Source: Candidatus Gastranaerophilales bacterium
GTDB lineage: Bacteria > Cyanobacteriota > Vampirovibrionia > Gastranaerophilales > Gastranaerophilaceae
Direction of reading: 5' to 3'
NCBI GenBank assembly: GCA_944326465.1
Contig: CALVEB010000010.1
Coordinates: 1 to 64,000, forward strand
Length of the DNA: 64,000 nt
Shown: piece by piece, positions 23,618 to 33,403 of the stretch
Layout: each line of letters opens with the position of its first letter
How positions within the stretch are numbered: position 1 is the first letter of the stretch
Position numbers and translations under genes: made by a program
Notes under the pieces: model-generated
Database searches by the model: none
Told to the model about the DNA's origin: nothing
Seen by the model: the letters and a program-made list of their open reading frames with translations, nothing else

Positions 23618-25267
23618 CAACTTATGAAGTCTGTTCCTTACATCATCTTCATCAAGATCATGTGTTATTTTATTCAAATCAATCGCCATCTGATAGTAAT
23701 TTGCCGCATCATTAATAAAACCAAGAGTCTGGCTTGCACGGCCGGCATTGAAATAAGCCAGCGTGTAACTCGGGTTTAATTCAATTGCCTGTTCAAAATA
23801 TTCCAGCGCCTCTTCGGCATCACCGAGCCCGTCAAGATAAATTATTCCAAGATTGTTCTGCGCAAATTCATTGACAGGATTTAATTCAATTGCTTTATGA
23901 TAAGAAACAAGCGCTTCTTCAACATAATCCTTTTCCCATAAAGCAATACCTGCCTTTGAATAACCGCGGTAATTGTCAGGATTAAGAGTAATTGCATCAC
24001 AGTATGCCCGAATAGCACTATCTAAGTCGTATTCTGCCATGTGCACATCTCCGAGTGCAATATACAAATCGTAATTGTTCGGGTCTAAGATAATACCTGC
24101 CTGATATGTTGAAACAGCTGCCTCAATATTACCTTTAACTTCTGCATAAAGTGACCCTAAAGCATGGCAGACAATTGAAGTCCATTCAGCATCAGGATTA
24201 ATCGTAATTGCCTTTTTATAATGTTCTATTGCATCGTCGTACAATTCCGCTTTACTGTATGCATAAGCCAGTGAGTTGTTGTAGAACGGGTTTTCCGGAT
24301 CGCGTTCAAGCGCAAGTTTAAAGGCACTCACTGAATTAATCTTATCTTCTTTTCTCAAATAAAGATGGCCTAATTCATAATATATTTGAGCGCTATCAAT
24401 ATCAAACTCAAGAAGTTTTTCGTAGCAGTCAATAGCTTCATCAGTATTTTCAGGGAAGTAAGTCTGTAAAACCGTTGCAAGTTTTACCAAAACTTCGCGG
24501 TTTAAATTGTTTGCTTCAAGAACTTTCCTGTAGCAGTCCACAGTCAGTTCAAGATCATTATTTTTCAATGCCAGATCACCCATTTTGTTATAGAAAATTT
24601 CGTTATGATTGGTGTCTGAAACGGCTTTTTTATAAAGATTTTCAGCCGCCGGATAGAGTTTAAATGTTTCCATGAATTTTCCTACTGTATTATAAGTAAA
24701 CACGGAAAAATCATCTGACAAATTTTTATAAAACATTTTCATTGTCGGTCTGTCCCATGCGAGCATGAGGCTTCCTGAGAGGAAGTAATAAAGGAAATTT
24801 ATATAGTCACCGACAGATGCATTTTGAGAATTAATTTTCTGTAAAATGGTTTGAGAGAGCACTAAACGCGGACGTGCAGATTTAAGCCGGTTAGTTTTAA
24901 TTGCTTCTTTAAATTCTTTTTCAGCGGCTTTGTAATCTTCAGCGAGCTTCATAAAAAATCCCGTATAAAGATGCGCGTTCATGTTTTTAGGCGCAAGACT
25001 GATAGCAGTTTTGCATTGTTCAATGGCTGTATCAACACTGATTTGACCCTGCTCCCACATAAGGCTTGCAAGGCGATAGTAGCTTTCAGGAAGTGACGGG
25101 TCAAGCTTAACCGCATCAATATAATTGGTAATAGCTTCTTCCAGATCATCGTGATGCTGGCGGATAAGATAGCGTTCGTGTGCTAATCTTGCTTTTTCCA
25201 ATGATTCTTTTGCTTTACTTTCTTTTTTTTCGGCTGATATTGCCCTTGTTAAAATCTGTTCTGACAT
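23606..25267 (-). CDS. Tetratricopeptide-repeat protein
   Basis: 553 residues, almost all TPR units: for example SLPESYYRLASLMWEQGQ, AEWTSIVCHALGSLYAEVKG, NYDLYIALGDVHMAEYDLD, NYRGYSKAGIALWEKDY and NEFAQNNLGIIYLDGLGD. About 12 to 14 repeats of 34 residues can be counted. No signal peptide, so it is probably a cytoplasmic scaffold. The partner is unknown. The 230 bp upstream, up to the hydG 3' end, hold an unexplained structured stretch. Confidence 0.88.
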   Translation of the reverse strand: MSEQILTRAISAEKKESKAKESLEKARLAHERYLIRQHHDDLEEAITNYIDAVKLDPSLPESYYRLASLMWEQGQISVDTAIEQCKTAISLAPKNMNAHLYTGFFMKLAEDYKAAEKEFKEAIKTNRLKSARPRLVLSQTILQKINSQNASVGDYINFLYYFLSGSLMLAWDRPTMKMFYKNLSDDFSVFTYNTVGKFMETFKLYPAAENLYKKAVSDTNHNEIFYNKMGDLALKNNDLELTVDCYRKVLEANNLNREVLVKLATVLQTYFPENTDEAIDCYEKLLEFDIDSAQIYYELGHLYLRKEDKINSVSAFKLALERDPENPFYNNSLAYAYSKAELYDDAIEHYKKAITINPDAEWTSIVCHALGSLYAEVKGNIEAAVSTYQAGIILDPNNYDLYIALGDVHMAEYDLDSAIRAYCDAITLNPDNYRGYSKAGIALWEKDYVEEALVSYHKAIELNPVNEFAQNNLGIIYLDGLGDAEEALEYFEQAIELNPSYTLAYFNAGRASQTLGFINDAANYYQMAIDLNKITHDLDEDDVRNRLHKLFEI

Positions 25268-25498
25268 TTGAGCGCTCCAAATAATATGTTTAATATTATT
25301 GTCGTGAATGATTTTTCAAACTTTATTATTTGCATCAAATATCATATAAATGAAGTAGACAACAGGGGAATAAACAAATACCACCGGTGGCGGACGTAGT
25401 CACCTTCTCCCGTACAGAAGTATTCCAAGGAAATGATTTCCGAAACCATAGCGGAACCGGAGCCGGAGCGTTGTTGCGGAAATATTACAAGGTGACAT

Positions 25499-26917
25499 TT
25501 AGAACTTATAATCTCTGCCGCCTTGTACAATCTTTTCAAGATCTTCTATTACTGTTTTTTTGATATTTTCATCTTCGATTTTTTCAACTTCAGATGTAAT
25601 CAATTTTTCGCCGATAGCTTTTGTTTCTGCAGACGCATAATCTTCCAGATATTCTTTTAGTGTTAAAATTGCGTTCGGATGACAGAAATTATGGATTTGT
25701 TGTGACTTACATACTTCCATAAATCTGTCGCCTGTACGACCGCTTCTATAGCATGCTGTGCAGAAACTTGGCAGATATCCTAATTCCATAAGCCATTTTA
25801 AAACTTCATCAAGCGGACGTCTGTCGGAAATATCAAATTGTGCAGAATCTTCGTCTTCCGGCATAGGGTTAAAGTAGCCGCCGACACTTGTCTTAGAACC
25901 GCCGCTTATTTGTGACACACCGAGGTGCAGTAGTCTTTTACGGACTTCTTCGCTTTCACGTGTAGAAATTATCATGCCGGTATATGGTACAGCAATTCTT
26001 ATACACGCAACGATTTTTGCGAATGTATCATCGTCAATTCCGTTATCAAAAGCTGCCGGATCAATATCATCGGCTTTTCTGATACGCGGAACACTAATTG
26101 CATGAGGTCCGACGCCATAAGTTGCTTCAAGATGTTCAGCGTGCATCAGCAGTGCGGAAAATTCATATCTATAAAGTTCCAAGCCAAACAATACGCCTAA
26201 ACTTACATCATCAATACCTGCCTGCATTGCTCTGTCCATTGCTTCTGTATGGTATTTGTAATTGTGTTTCGGGCCTGTCGGATGTAATCTTTCATAGGTT
26301 TCTTTATTATAAGTTTCCTGAAACAGAATATATGTGCCAATACCGATATCGTGCAGTTTTTTGTAATTTTCTACTGTTGTAGCCGCAATATTTACGTTAA
26401 CGCGGCGGATTGAGCCGTTTTTGTGTTTGACACTGTATATTGTTTTTATAGATTCAAGTATGTATTCTATAGGATTATTTACAGGATCTTCTCCGGCCTC
26501 TATCGCAATGCGTTTGTGTCCCATATCCTGTAATGCTTCAACTTCTTTTCTTATTTCATCCTGAGTAAGTTTGCGGCGCGGAATATGTTTATTCTTTGCG
26601 TGATAAGGGCAATATACACATCCGTTTACACAGTAATTTGAAAGGTACAGCGGAGCAAATAAAACTATTCGGTTTCCATAGTAATCCTGTTTTATTTTTT
26701 CTGCAAGTGCAAAAATTTCTTTATTTTTTTCTTCTATATCACAGTCCAGCAAAACTGCTGCTTCGCGGTGAGTTAAACCTTTGCCAAGTTTTGCTTTTGC
26801 TAATATTTTGTCTATAACTTCAACATTATTTTTATTTTCTTCAGCGTATTTTAAAGAAGCCAACACTTCTTCGTGATCAATAAATTCTTCGGCTTGTTTT
26901 GATTTTGGATTATACAT
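25499..26917 (-). CDS. hydG: [FeFe]-hydrogenase maturase HydG
   Basis: 472 residues. The radical SAM cluster motif CVNGCVYC follows YLSNYC, and the C-terminal CTACYRSGRTGDRFM with a downstream Cys holds the second cluster characteristic of HydG rather than ThiH. HydG cleaves tyrosine to supply CO and cyanide for the H-cluster of [FeFe] hydrogenase, so H2 metabolism is implied. The start at 26917 follows AGAGGGG; the longer frame adds nine residues. HydE, HydF and the hydrogenase are not in the window. Confidence 0.9.
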   Translation of the reverse strand: MYNPKSKQAEEFIDHEEVLASLKYAEENKNNVEVIDKILAKAKLGKGLTHREAAVLLDCDIEEKNKEIFALAEKIKQDYYGNRIVLFAPLYLSNYCVNGCVYCPYHAKNKHIPRRKLTQDEIRKEVEALQDMGHKRIAIEAGEDPVNNPIEYILESIKTIYSVKHKNGSIRRVNVNIAATTVENYKKLHDIGIGTYILFQETYNKETYERLHPTGPKHNYKYHTEAMDRAMQAGIDDVSLGVLFGLELYRYEFSALLMHAEHLEATYGVGPHAISVPRIRKADDIDPAAFDNGIDDDTFAKIVACIRIAVPYTGMIISTRESEEVRKRLLHLGVSQISGGSKTSVGGYFNPMPEDEDSAQFDISDRRPLDEVLKWLMELGYLPSFCTACYRSGRTGDRFMEVCKSQQIHNFCHPNAILTLKEYLEDYASAETKAIGEKLITSEVEKIEDENIKKTVIEDLEKIVQGGRDYKF

Positions 26918-26972
26918 GATATTTTCCCCTCTCTGTTCTTTCATGATAAATCCGTAAAAAATAAATGTAAAG

Positions 26973-28025
26973 TTACATGCAAATCCAGCCGCCGCCGATT
27001 AAGTGCGAATCTGTAATATCATAAATGACACATGCCTGCCCCATTGTAATAGAATTAACAGGTTCATAAAATTCTATATCCAGACAATCACCGCACACGC
27101 AAATGTGTGCTTTCTTAGGCTGCATGTTGTAACGGATTTTTACCATTGCGTCAAATTCTTTTTTATTAAGCGGATAGATTAAATTCAAGTCTTTTGCTTT
27201 CAAATTCTTTTTGTAATTATCTTCTTCACGTCCAAGATAGACGATATTTTTTGCTGCATCTATATCAATAACATATAGAGGATAAGGGGCAGCAATACCA
27301 ATTCCTTTGCGCTGTCCGATTGTGTACTGGTAACAGCCGTTGTGTTCACCCCATTTTTTGCCGGTCAATATATCTATAAAATCACCGCGTTTTTCACCGA
27401 GTTTATCTATCAGATATTTTTTTGTCGTAAGCGGTTTATGGATAAAACAGATGTCCTGACTTTCTTTTGATGATTTTGGCGGAAGATCGTATTCATAAGC
27501 AAGTTTTCTTACATCTTCTTTTTGGTATTCTGAAAGCGGGAATACTGTACGTGCCAGTTGATATTGTTTTAGTCTATATAGAAAATATAACTGGTCTTTG
27601 TGTTCATCATCGGCCGGATAAAGTTTGTAAACATTGTCAACGAATTTAATTTTAGCATAATGACCTGTTGCATAGATATCCGCGCCTAAGTCTTTTATTG
27701 CGTAATCAAAAATGTCACCCCATTTGATAAACTGATTACATTTTATACAAGGGTTAGGGGTTTTGCCCTCTTCATAGGAAGTTTTAAAATAATTGATAAC
27801 TTCTTTTTTGAATTTTTCGGTTAAGTCAAGAACAATATGTCTAATGCCTAGTTTATCAGCAACCTCTTTTGCATTGCGGCAAATTGTATCCGCATTTACG
27901 GTATTAACCATTTTACCGGTAATCCCTATTACTTCATATCCTTGTTTTTGTAAAAGCAAGGCCGCGACAGAACTGTCAACTCCGCCGCTCAAGGCTACGG
28001 CTGCAATTTTCTTCTTACTTTCCAT
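26973..28025 (-). CDS. mnmA: tRNA-specific 2-thiouridylase
   Basis: 350 residues. The PP-loop is VALSGGVDSSVAALLL, the first catalytic cysteine is in KTPNPCIKCN and the second in SQDICFI; YTIGQRKGIGIA and the C-terminal beta-barrel follow. It makes 2-thiouridine at position 34 of tRNA-Lys, -Glu and -Gln; tRNA-Glu(UUC) in this window is a substrate by anticodon. Divergent from glmU with 63 bp between. Confidence 0.95.
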   Translation of the reverse strand: MESKKKIAAVALSGGVDSSVAALLLQKQGYEVIGITGKMVNTVNADTICRNAKEVADKLGIRHIVLDLTEKFKKEVINYFKTSYEEGKTPNPCIKCNQFIKWGDIFDYAIKDLGADIYATGHYAKIKFVDNVYKLYPADDEHKDQLYFLYRLKQYQLARTVFPLSEYQKEDVRKLAYEYDLPPKSSKESQDICFIHKPLTTKKYLIDKLGEKRGDFIDILTGKKWGEHNGCYQYTIGQRKGIGIAAPYPLYVIDIDAAKNIVYLGREEDNYKKNLKAKDLNLIYPLNKKEFDAMVKIRYNMQPKKAHICVCGDCLDIEFYEPVNSITMGQACVIYDITDSHLIGGGWICM

Positions 28026-28088
28026 ATCATAAGAATATCACAAAATATTCTTGTGGTAAAATAGTTACAGGAAGTTAAGGAGCAAATT

Positions 28089-29366
28089 ATGGAAATAAAA
28101 TCAGTAATATTAGCAGCAGGCAAAGGCACAAGAATGAAATCAAATACCCCGAAAGTTCTGCACAAAATCATGGATAAACCGCTTGTGGGATATGTTCTGG
28201 ATAATGTAAAAGGACTTGCCAATGAGTCTTACGTTATAGTAGGGCATCATGCAGAAGAAGTCAGCGAATATGTGATGAAAAATTACACTTGCGCAAAAAC
28301 AGTTCTGCAAACTCCGCAGCTTGGAACAGGTCATGCTGTCTCTATGGTTTGTCCTTATCTTGAAAATTTTGACGGTCTTGTGTTGATTCTTTACGGCGAC
28401 ACACCGCTTATTACTGAAACCACTCTGAAAAAATTTGTAGAATACCATATTTCTTGCGGTTCTGATCTGACTGTTATGAGTGCAATATTTGATGACCCGA
28501 CAAATTACGGACGGATTATAAGAGAAGAGGACAATTCTCTAAAATGTATTGTTGAAGAAAAAGATGCCTCACCTGAACAAAAAGCCGTAAAAGAAATCAA
28601 CGCAGGTATTTACTGTCTTGACTGGAAAAAAATCAAACCTGCCTTTTCGCAGCTTACAAGCAATAATACACAGGGCGAATACTATTTAACTGATATAATA
28701 TTCTGGGGCAAACAACAAAAACTTAATGTAAATGCATATATCTTAGAAAACAACGAAGAAATATACGGTATAAATTCACGACAGAATCTTGCGGAAGCCG
28801 CAAAGCTTATGAATACCCGTAAACTTAATACACTTATGGACAGCGGTGTTACAATAGTTGACCCGTCAAGCACATGGATCTCTGATGATACAGAAATAGG
28901 TCAGGATACAATCGTTTATCCTTCAACATATATAGAAGGTAAAAATAAAATCGGCCAGAATTGTAAAATAGGGCCTTGCGCACATTTAAGAGGCGGGGTT
29001 GAAGTTGATGATAATTGCAAAATCGGTAATTTTGTCGAAGTTAAAAAAGCAAAAATCGGACATAACACAAACGCCGGCCACCTGAGTTATATCGGAGATA
29101 GTGTTCTCGGCTCTCACGTAAATATCGGCGCCGGAACTATTACCGCTAATTTTAACCCGATAAATAATGTAAAAAGTCAAACTGTGCTCGGTGATAATGT
29201 TAAAATCGGTTCAAACACTGTTCTGGTTGCACCTGTCGAGGTTAAAGAGGGCGCTAATATCGGAGCCGGAAGTGTTGTCACTAAAAATATACCGGCATGG
29301 GCGCTCGGGTTAACGCGTGCCCCTTTAAGAATCATAGAAAATTGGGTTAAAGGGAATAGTAATTAG
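28089..29366 (+). CDS. glmU: Bifunctional UDP-GlcNAc pyrophosphorylase / GlcN-1-P acetyltransferase
   Basis: 425 residues, somewhat short for the family. The N-terminal pyrophosphorylase has ILAAGKGTRMKSNTPKVLHK, QLGTGHAV and LYGDTPLI. The C-terminal left-handed beta-helix has hexapeptide repeats and KKAKIGHNTNAGHLSYIGDS, INIGAGTITANF-like and VLVAPVEVKEGANIGAGSVV segments, including the acetyl-CoA site. It makes UDP-GlcNAc for peptidoglycan and lipopolysaccharide. It has an AAGGAG site. Confidence 0.94.
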   Translation: MEIKSVILAAGKGTRMKSNTPKVLHKIMDKPLVGYVLDNVKGLANESYVIVGHHAEEVSEYVMKNYTCAKTVLQTPQLGTGHAVSMVCPYLENFDGLVLILYGDTPLITETTLKKFVEYHISCGSDLTVMSAIFDDPTNYGRIIREEDNSLKCIVEEKDASPEQKAVKEINAGIYCLDWKKIKPAFSQLTSNNTQGEYYLTDIIFWGKQQKLNVNAYILENNEEIYGINSRQNLAEAAKLMNTRKLNTLMDSGVTIVDPSSTWISDDTEIGQDTIVYPSTYIEGKNKIGQNCKIGPCAHLRGGVEVDDNCKIGNFVEVKKAKIGHNTNAGHLSYIGDSVLGSHVNIGAGTITANFNPINNVKSQTVLGDNVKIGSNTVLVAPVEVKEGANIGAGSVVTKNIPAWALGLTRAPLRIIENWVKGNSN

Positions 29367-29373
29367 AATATAA

Positions 29374-30282
29374 TTACCGCCATAAACGCTTTTTATAAAG
29401 TTTTAAACCGCTCATTTCAAGCGCATTTCCATCCTTGCAGCCAATAACAAGTGTCATTGTTCTGGCATTTTTCGCAATAATTTTTCCGGCAGGTGCTTTT
29501 ACATTTGTTATAATGCGTAATTTATAAGGATTAGGTATAAAAAATTTATTCCCTATCGTCACATAACACGGCAGCCACGGATGCAGTGCTCTTATATGTG
29601 CATGCATTTCTAATGCAGTTTTCTGAGTAAAATCAAGCATCATTTCATCAGGTGAAATATTTGGATAATAGCTGGCATGGTTTTCATTCTGCGGTTGAGG
29701 TTTTATTATATCAAATTGCAGACGTTTTAGAACTTCTGTCATCAATATTCGTGCCGCAAAAACTGTTTTTTCTTTCAACTCTTTACCTGTATCGCACGGC
29801 AAAATATCAACTTTTTTCTGCGCAAGTATCGGTCCTGTGTCAAAATTTTCTTCAAGCAGGTGAAACGTTACACCTGAATATTTTTCAAGATGTTTGATTG
29901 TTTGTAAATACGGATTAGGCCCTCTATATGCAGGCAGCAGTGACGGATGTACATTAATACTTGCGATTACAGGCATGTCGTAAACAGATTTTTTAATCCG
30001 CTCATGCCAGGTTCCCACAAACATAACTTCTGCATTCAATCTTAACAATTCCCGCCGGAAGGCTTCTGAATTAGCCGAACGGCATTTTATTTCATGTAAT
30101 TTATACTTTTTTATAAGGGTTAAATCGTGTGATGTTGTAAAAAAATCATAAAAAAACAATTTCAAAGCCGAAAAACAAGTACGTTCATATCTAAAAACAC
30201 CGACAATTTCAGCACCGGTTTCTATTGCACCTTCTATAAGGTTAGCAAGCATTTCTCCTTTTCCAAGTAAGACAATTCTCAA
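29374..30282 (-). CDS. Formyltransferase-family protein
   Basis: 302 residues. The N-terminal formyltransferase fold carries INVHPSLLPAYRGPNPY, with the catalytic His and, in the second site, EENFDTGPILAQKK (Asp). A C-terminal domain of the Fmt type seems present (KAPAGKIIAKNARTMTLVIG). The HPSLLPAYRGPNP form differs from the usual HxSLLPRWRG of methionyl-tRNA formyltransferase, so a paralog acting on another amine (for example a sugar) is possible. It converges on glmU. Confidence 0.78.
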   Translation of the reverse strand: MRIVLLGKGEMLANLIEGAIETGAEIVGVFRYERTCFSALKLFFYDFFTTSHDLTLIKKYKLHEIKCRSANSEAFRRELLRLNAEVMFVGTWHERIKKSVYDMPVIASINVHPSLLPAYRGPNPYLQTIKHLEKYSGVTFHLLEENFDTGPILAQKKVDILPCDTGKELKEKTVFAARILMTEVLKRLQFDIIKPQPQNENHASYYPNISPDEMMLDFTQKTALEMHAHIRALHPWLPCYVTIGNKFFIPNPYKLRIITNVKAPAGKIIAKNARTMTLVIGCKDGNALEMSGLKLYKKRLWR

Positions 30283-30348
30283 TATTACAACCTCTGATTT
30301 CTACTTATTAAGTATTTTATAATTATATTTATCTTTTGGGCAAGTTTT

Positions 30349-30801
30349 TTACCATTTTATTTTTGATGCACGATCTATTTCGCGGTTAATGGTTTTCTTT
30401 GCAATATCATCACGTTTGTCGTGGAGTTTTTTACCTTTTGCAAGCCCTATTTCAATTTTTGCAAAACCGCGGGAAATAAACACTTCCAGAGGCACTATTG
30501 TGTAATTATCTTTTTTAACTTTTGTATGCATTTTTAGAATTTCTTTTTTGGTTAAAAGAAGTTTTCGAGTCCTGTCGGCTTTGTGGTTGTAACGATTGCC
30601 CTGTTCATAGGGTGAGATATGACAATTATACAGAAATATTTCTCCGTCCTCTATTTTACAGAAACTGTCTTTCAAATTTATTGCATTTTTGCGTATTGAT
30701 TTTATTTCTGTTCCGGTCAGCACAATACCGGCTACATATTTTTCCAGTATCGTGTAGTCGTGAAAGGCTTTTCTGTTAGTTGTTACAATTTTTCGTTCCA
30801 T
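30349..30801 (-). CDS. smpB: SsrA-binding protein SmpB
   Basis: 150 residues. NRKAFHDYTILEKYVAGIVLTGTEIKSIR, then LKDSFCKIEDGEIFLYNCHISPY and GLAKGKKLHDKRDDIAKK match SmpB. It binds tmRNA and rescues stalled ribosomes. No tmRNA gene is seen in the window. Next to an ABC transporter ATPase gene on the same strand. Confidence 0.95.
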   Translation of the reverse strand: MERKIVTTNRKAFHDYTILEKYVAGIVLTGTEIKSIRKNAINLKDSFCKIEDGEIFLYNCHISPYEQGNRYNHKADRTRKLLLTKKEILKMHTKVKKDNYTIVPLEVFISRGFAKIEIGLAKGKKLHDKRDDIAKKTINREIDRASKIKW

Positions 30802-30830
30802 AAGACAATAATATCATAAACAAAAAAAGC

Positions 30831-31802
30831 TTAGACATCCTGATTATTATATAAAAAGCATTTTACACAGCGCGTATTGTTTATTTGAATAACCGGCGGT
30901 TCTGTATTCCGGCAGACCGGCATAACTTTAGGGCAACGGGTATGGAATTTACACCCTTCAGGCAGGTTTTCAGGGGACGGCAGATCGCCTGTCAAAATAT
31001 TCCCTTGACTCATACGTTTCCCGATTTTAGGAACAGCATTCAACAATGCCTTTGTGTAAGGGTGTTTGGGATTGTTAAAAATACTGAACGTGTTTCCTAA
31101 TTCTACAATTTCTCCAAGATACATAATAGCAACACGATCTGCCAGATATTTTATAACACTCATATCATGGGTTATGAGTAAAAATGTCAGATTACATTTT
31201 TCTTTCAGTTCTTTAATTAAATTAATAATTTGAGCCTGAATGCTTACGTCCAGCGCACTGACCGGTTCATCGGCAAGTATAAAATCAGGGTTAAGAACAA
31301 GTGCACGCGCTATTGCTATACGCTGACGCTGCCCGCCTGAAAATTCATGCGGATAAAGACAAAGGCAGCTTTTATCAAGTCCGACCAGTTCTATTTTTTC
31401 TTCAACAATTCTTTCTATTTCTAAATCTGATAACTTTGTATTTATTTGTAAAGGTTCTTTCAAAGTATCAATAATTTTCATCTTTGGATTAAGGCTTGAA
31501 TATGGATTTTGAAAAACCATTTGTACGTGTTTTCTGAAATTTTTCAATTCTTGTTTGTTAAAGGCAAGTGCATTTTGTCCTTCAAATACGATTTCTCCGG
31601 ATTTTGCGTGTTCTAATTGTATTATTGCTTTTGCGAGAGTAGATTTACCGCAGCCTGATTCGCCGGCAATTGCCAGAATCTCTCCCTTTTTTATATCTAA
31701 AGAAACGCCGTTTACAGCATGTATTATTTGTTTTTTGCCGGAAATACCTTTATCTGTCCGGTATTCAACATATAAATCTTTTACGCTCAGTATATCGTTC
31801 AT
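30831..31802 (-). CDS. Oligopeptide/dipeptide ABC transporter ATP-binding protein (OppF-like)
   Basis: 323 residues. Walker A AGESGCGKSTLAK, Q-loop FQNPYSSLNPKMK, signature FSGGQRQRIAIARALVL, Walker B PDFILADEPVSALD and H-loop LITHDMS are present. The C-terminal oligopeptide module with PEGCKFHTRCP and conserved cysteines identifies the OppD/OppF group. It powers peptide import at the inner membrane. The permeases, binding protein and second ATPase are not adjacent. Confidence 0.92.
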   Translation of the reverse strand: MNDILSVKDLYVEYRTDKGISGKKQIIHAVNGVSLDIKKGEILAIAGESGCGKSTLAKAIIQLEHAKSGEIVFEGQNALAFNKQELKNFRKHVQMVFQNPYSSLNPKMKIIDTLKEPLQINTKLSDLEIERIVEEKIELVGLDKSCLCLYPHEFSGGQRQRIAIARALVLNPDFILADEPVSALDVSIQAQIINLIKELKEKCNLTFLLITHDMSVIKYLADRVAIMYLGEIVELGNTFSIFNNPKHPYTKALLNAVPKIGKRMSQGNILTGDLPSPENLPEGCKFHTRCPKVMPVCRNTEPPVIQINNTRCVKCFLYNNQDV

Positions 31803-31849
31803 AAACTAAGTATAACTTGCTTTTAACATAATAGCAATAGTTAAATATA

Positions 31850-32575
31850 CTAATATGCCTTGTTTATCAATGAATTATGCGTCTGATATTCAAGCCGGTC
31901 ATCAAGCTCTGAGAGTTTAATTTTGTCATTATAGCGTTTTTCCAGTGCCAGTTCTATTAAATAATCGGCAAAATGTGGATTTTTAGGAAGAAGTGACCCA
32001 TGGAGATATGTCCCGAAAACATTTTTATATCTTCCGCCTTCAGTTTTATCATCTCCGTTATTTCCGTTCCCTGTAGAAACCTTTGCCAGCGGAAGTGTCT
32101 CTCCCTGTAAATATGTCAGCCCGCTGTGATTTTCAAAACCGACTAAAGTTTCCGGCTGTAAAAAGTCTGTTACTGCAGTTACATTACCGATAAATCTTTT
32201 TTTACCCGCAACAGTATAAGCATCCAACAGGGAAATTCCATTGAGTTGTTCGGCATCAAACGGCCGGTAATAATGCCCCATCAGTTGATATCCGCCGCAA
32301 ATCCCCAGAAATACTGTGCCTTTGTCACGTTGGTCTGTTAAGTTATTTTTTTGCCGGTAAAGTTCACCCGCAACTTCAATCTGCTGTTTGTCCTGACCGC
32401 CGCCTATGAAATATAAATCGTGTTCTTTTATACTGTCACCCGTATTAATTTCGTCAAATTCAACTTCTATTCCGCGCCATTCACAGCGCTTTATAAGTGT
32501 AATAACATTACCTCTGTCCCCGTATAAATTTAACAGTTTCGGATATAGATGCGCAATTGAAATTTTAAGACTCAT
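31850..32575 (-). CDS. gatD: Lipid II isoglutaminyl synthase, glutamine amidotransferase subunit
   Basis: 241 residues of a class I glutamine amidotransferase-like (CobQ-type) protein. IAHLYPKLLNLYGDRGNVITL and GGGQDKQQ are GatD marks; the nucleophile Cys is in FLGICGGYQLMG and the His in FGTYLHGSLLPKNP. With MurT it amidates the glutamate of lipid II stem peptides. MurT, usually adjacent, is not here, so the two genes are separated in this genome. Confidence 0.88.
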   Translation of the reverse strand: MSLKISIAHLYPKLLNLYGDRGNVITLIKRCEWRGIEVEFDEINTGDSIKEHDLYFIGGGQDKQQIEVAGELYRQKNNLTDQRDKGTVFLGICGGYQLMGHYYRPFDAEQLNGISLLDAYTVAGKKRFIGNVTAVTDFLQPETLVGFENHSGLTYLQGETLPLAKVSTGNGNNGDDKTEGGRYKNVFGTYLHGSLLPKNPHFADYLIELALEKRYNDKIKLSELDDRLEYQTHNSLINKAY

Positions 32576-32628
32576 AACTTTCTCCGTATTGATTATAACA
32601 CAAACCTTGTGCGTGGTATAATTTTTTT

Positions 32629-33402
32629 ATGAGTAATATTCGATTAATTGATACGCATTCACATATTGATATGATTGAACAAATCAGTATTGATGAAGTT
32701 CTTGATAATGCTTCTGCAAATGATGTTGAAAAAGTAATTCTTCCCTGCGCTTATCCAAAAGACATTGACAGAATTATTGATATAACAGAAAAATATGACA
32801 ATGTATTTGCTTATCTTGGAGTGCACCCTTCAGAAGCACGTGATTGGGATGACAGTATATGTGAAAAAATAGAAAATCACGTTTCTTCCGGTAAAAAAGT
32901 CGTCGGAATTGGCGAAATAGGTTTGGATTATTATTGGGACAAAAGCTTTAATGATATCCAGAAAGATGTTTTTATCAAACAAATCAGTCTTGCAAACAAA
33001 CTAAATCTTCCCGTAAATATCCATGACAGAGAAGCGCATAAAGATACATTCGATATTATTCAGGCAAATAATAAAAATTCTACTGTGATAATGCACTGTT
33101 TTTCGGGCAGCGTTGAATTTGCGAGAGAATGTATTAAAGCAGGTCATTATATTGCGCTCGGCGGTGTTGTAACATTTAAAAATGCAATAAAAATGAAAGA
33201 AGTTGCGGCAGATATTCCTCTTGACAGACTTCTTCTGGAAACAGATGCTCCATATCTAACCCCTGTACCATACAGAGGGAAAGAAAACCAGCCGGCTTAT
33301 GTAAGATTTGTTGCAGAAGAAATAGCAAAAATTCGCGGTATGTCTTTAGAAGAGCTTGCTGGCATAACAACTCAAAACGCTGAAAGGATTTTTGGATTTT
33401 AA
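32629..33402 (+). CDS. tatD: TatD-family DNase
   Basis: 257 residues, amidohydrolase barrel. Metal ligands appear in DTHSHIDM, GEIGLDYYWD, NIHDREAH, MHCFSG and ETDAPYLTPVPYRG. TatD/YcfH enzymes are metal-dependent deoxyribonucleases. The ATG lies shortly after a TATAAT-like element; it precedes tlyA by 1 bp, suggesting coupling. Confidence 0.93.
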   Translation: MSNIRLIDTHSHIDMIEQISIDEVLDNASANDVEKVILPCAYPKDIDRIIDITEKYDNVFAYLGVHPSEARDWDDSICEKIENHVSSGKKVVGIGEIGLDYYWDKSFNDIQKDVFIKQISLANKLNLPVNIHDREAHKDTFDIIQANNKNSTVIMHCFSGSVEFARECIKAGHYIALGGVVTFKNAIKMKEVAADIPLDRLLLETDAPYLTPVPYRGKENQPAYVRFVAEEIAKIRGMSLEELAGITTQNAERIFGF

Positions 33403-33403
33403 A

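Noticed and set aside
25342-25539. 65-residue minus-strand frame after hydG
   Set aside because: It overlaps the hydG 3' end in another frame, has no clear ribosome-binding site and no family resemblance.
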